Shown here in pieces: positions 62,548-64,000 of a DNA stretch of 64,000 bases. Source of the stretch: Streptomyces sp. NBS 14/10 (GTDB taxonomy: Bacteria > Actinomycetota > Actinomycetes > Streptomycetales > Streptomycetaceae); assembly GCF_002224125.1 (NCBI RefSeq), contig NZ_NCSM01000007.1, positions 731,371 to 795,370 of the forward strand. The letters are read 5' to 3'. The notes beneath the pieces are model-generated. The model made no database searches, was not told the origin of the DNA, and saw nothing but the letters and a program-made list of their open reading frames with translations. Each line of letters starts with the position of its first letter. The stretch's first letter is position 1. A program made the translations under genes and the position numbers.

Positions 62548-64000
62548 TCACCTCTCCTTCTGCAGTACGGACAGCGCGGCGATGAGCCGGACCTGGTGGT
62601 CCGGGGTGACGTCGAGGGCGTCGAGCGGGGCCAGCCGCCGGTCGCGCTCCGCCGCCAGGACCCGTCCGACGCAGTCGTCGAGCAGCCGCCGACCGCGGTC
62701 GCCCAGGCGCAGCGCGCCGTGCGCGCCCAGCGTCTCGGCCAGCCGCTCGCCCGCCGTACGGGTGCGGCGCCCGCCGATGAGGGACGCCACCAGCAGCGCG
62801 GCGGCCTCGTCGGGGGCGCAGCCGGCACCGCCCTCGGCGGCCCGGGCGGCCACCTCCTCCTCGGCCAGCTCCTCGACACAGCGCCGCCAGCGCCGTACGG
62901 CCACGCCGATCCGCTCGCCGGCGCCGCGCGCATCGCACGGCGCGAGCCCGGCGCGCGCGGCGGGGTCGCGCCGTCCCGCCTCCGCGACCCGTTCGTCGGC
63001 GGAGGCGGTGACGCTGCGCAGCAGGGTGGCGAGGGAGTCGGCGAGGGCGGTGAGGAGTTCTTCGGGCGTGCTGTCGTACGGCCTGCCGTGCCAGTGGGTG
63101 AGCGCGCCTCCCGCGAGCGCCGCCCCGCCGGCCAGTTCGCGCCGCATTCGCTCGGCCGCCTCCTCGTACGCGCCCGCCACGTGCTGCACCAGCCGCACCG
63201 CCGCCGCGTGCTGGGCGGCCGCCGCCCCGGCAAGGGCGGGCATCCGGGCGCGCAGCGAGGCGATCACCCCGGCGGCGGTCCGCTCGGCGGCGGCGTGGCG
63301 GGCGACCGGGTCCTGGGCGTGCCGGGTGAGCCAGTCGCGCAGTGCCGCGACGGCCGTGCCGGGCAGCAGCCCGCTGCCGCCGCCCGCGGACTCGGGGAGC
63401 TCGGGGATGGTGAACCGGGGCACGTCCCCAAGACCGGCGGCCGTGAGCAGCGCCGCGTACTGGTGGGAGACCTCGGCGGCGACCTGGTGGGGCACCCGGT
63501 CCAGGACGGTGACGAGGGTGACGTCGTACTCCTTGGCGGTGCGCAGCAGATGCCAGGGCACGGCGTCGGCGTAGCGGGTGGCGGTGGTCACCAGCACCCA
63601 GATGTCGGCGGCGCAGATCAGCTCGGCGGCGAGGTCGCGATTGCGGGCGACGAGGGAGTCGATGTCCGGCGCGTCGAGGAGCGCGAGCCCGCGCGCGAGC
63701 CCGGGGTCGGTCTCGACGCGCAGCGCTCCGGCCGCCGTCCGCGCCCCCTTGTCCGGCTCGTCGCGCCCCGCGCCCGCGTATGCCGCGCCATCGTGCGCCC
63801 CCTGCTCGTACGCCCCCTGTTCGTATGCCGCCCCCTCGTATGCCGCCTCCTCGTATGCCGTCCCTTCGTACGCCTCGTCCTCGTACCCGCCCTCGGCCCG
63901 CTCGCCCTGCGCGGGCACCCACACCCGGGTCAGCTGCGGCAGCACCCGCTGTCCGGTGAACCACTGGCGGTCCTCCGGATGGCAGACGAGCACCGGCGTG
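62548..64000 (-). CDS. Dynamin-like GTPase, partial (runs off the window)
   Basis: The C-terminal 484 or so codons of a second GTPase. The DAPDIDS motif (G3) and [10 protein letters not shown] (G4-like) are visible, but the P-loop must lie beyond base 64000, so the true start is outside the window. An insert of Ala-Tyr-Glu words ([20 protein letters not shown]) sits just before G3. The rest is helical with no obvious membrane helix. Its stop overlaps or abuts the start of the next gene, consistent with a dynAB-type operon. Confidence 0.75.
   Translation of the reverse strand, partial: TPVLVCHPEDRQWFTGQRVLPQLTRVWVPAQGERAEGGYEDEAYEGTAYEEAAYEGAAYEQGAYEQGAHDGAAYAGAGRDEPDKGARTAAGALRVETDPGLARGLALLDAPDIDSLVARNRDLAAELICAADIWVLVTTATRYADAVPWHLLRTAKEYDVTLVTVLDRVPHQVAAEVSHQYAALLTAAGLGDVPRFTIPELPESAGGGSGLLPGTAVAALRDWLTRHAQDPVARHAAAERTAAGVIASLRARMPALAGAAAAQHAAAVRLVQHVAGAYEEAAERMRRELAGGAALAGGALTHWHGRPYDSTPEELLTALADSLATLLRSVTASADERVAEAGRRDPAARAGLAPCDARGAGERIGVAVRRWRRCVEELAEEEVAARAAEGGAGCAPDEAAALLVASLIGGRRTRTAGERLAETLGAHGALRLGDRGRRLLDDCVGRVLAAERDRRLAPLDALDVTPDHQVRLIAALSVLQKER

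Noticed and set aside
60746..63574. 942-codon plus-strand frame opposite the dynamin-like genes
   Set aside because: It is antisense to GTPase motifs on the minus strand and has low-complexity Arg/Pro content.

Overview
The window is high-GC actinobacterial DNA and almost certainly comes from a Streptomyces chromosome. The codons strongly favour G or C at the third position. Starts are often GTG or TTG, and TTA codons are very rare. Many products are typical of the genus: the csn aminosugar-oligosaccharide operon, a LAXTG thioester surface protein, a SpoIIE-type phosphatase, paired dynamin-like GTPases with an SSB paralogue, and GlnX/GlnH/PknG. From memory, the gene order resembles the core region around rpiB, pepN, malQ, csnR-K, pknG and ssbB of S. 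coelicolor. No rRNA, tRNA, CRISPR array, prophage or intact insertion sequence was seen. The region looks like ordinary core chromosome with a few decayed or repeat-bearing gaps.

Layout. 1-9.2 kb: a MacB-like ABC exporter pair, a membrane SpoIIE phosphatase, an Eis-like acetyltransferase, nei and rpiB, and an amino-acid permease. 9.2-23.5 kb: a structured gap, bioY, a second amino-acid permease, a DsbA-like protein, two pepN paralogues flanking a hypothetical gene, a Tat-type metallophosphoesterase and asd, then an acyl-ACP desaturase under a tandem palindromic operator array. 23.8-30.7 kb: malQ coupled to a small membrane protein, a secreted GH84 enzyme and an HNH nuclease. 31.1-33.9 kb: an MscS channel, a decayed gap with a truncated secreted-protein start, and a secreted trypsin-fold protein whose catalytic histidine is missing. 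34.1-41.0 kb: csnR-E-F-G-H-K for uptake and catabolism of chitosan-type oligosaccharides. 41.3-52.3 kb: an extended PknG signalling locus. 52.4-59.4 kb: an SDR enzyme, a PCMT-like methyltransferase, glbO, a hypothetical protein, a thioesterase, ettA and the thioester surface protein. 59.6-64.0 kb: an ssbB-like gene followed upstream by two dynamin-like GTPases on the minus strand; the outermost runs off the window.

How the genes work together. The most interesting unit is 41.3-52.3 kb. A four-helix membrane sensor (GlnX) and an extracytoplasmic family-3 binding protein (GlnH) are followed by a helical protein, a 61-codon repeat-made small ORF, PknG with an extra zinc ribbon, a zinc-ribbon PP2C phosphatase, a VWA protein and a zinc-ribbon/proline-rich/FHA protein. 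The genes up to the phosphatase are overlapped or closely spaced. Mycobacterial glnX-glnH-pknG senses extracellular amino acids. Here the same core appears to have gained its own phosphatase, VWA scaffold and phosphothreonine reader, which would make a complete write/erase/read circuit.

Two genes, malQ and the ssbB-like gene, carry a single TTA codon, so bldA may gate them during development. For the ssbB-like gene this fits its place beside dynamin-like genes of the kind used in sporulation septation. Coordinates and motifs were read from the sequence. Family and pathway statements come from general knowledge, and no database search was run.
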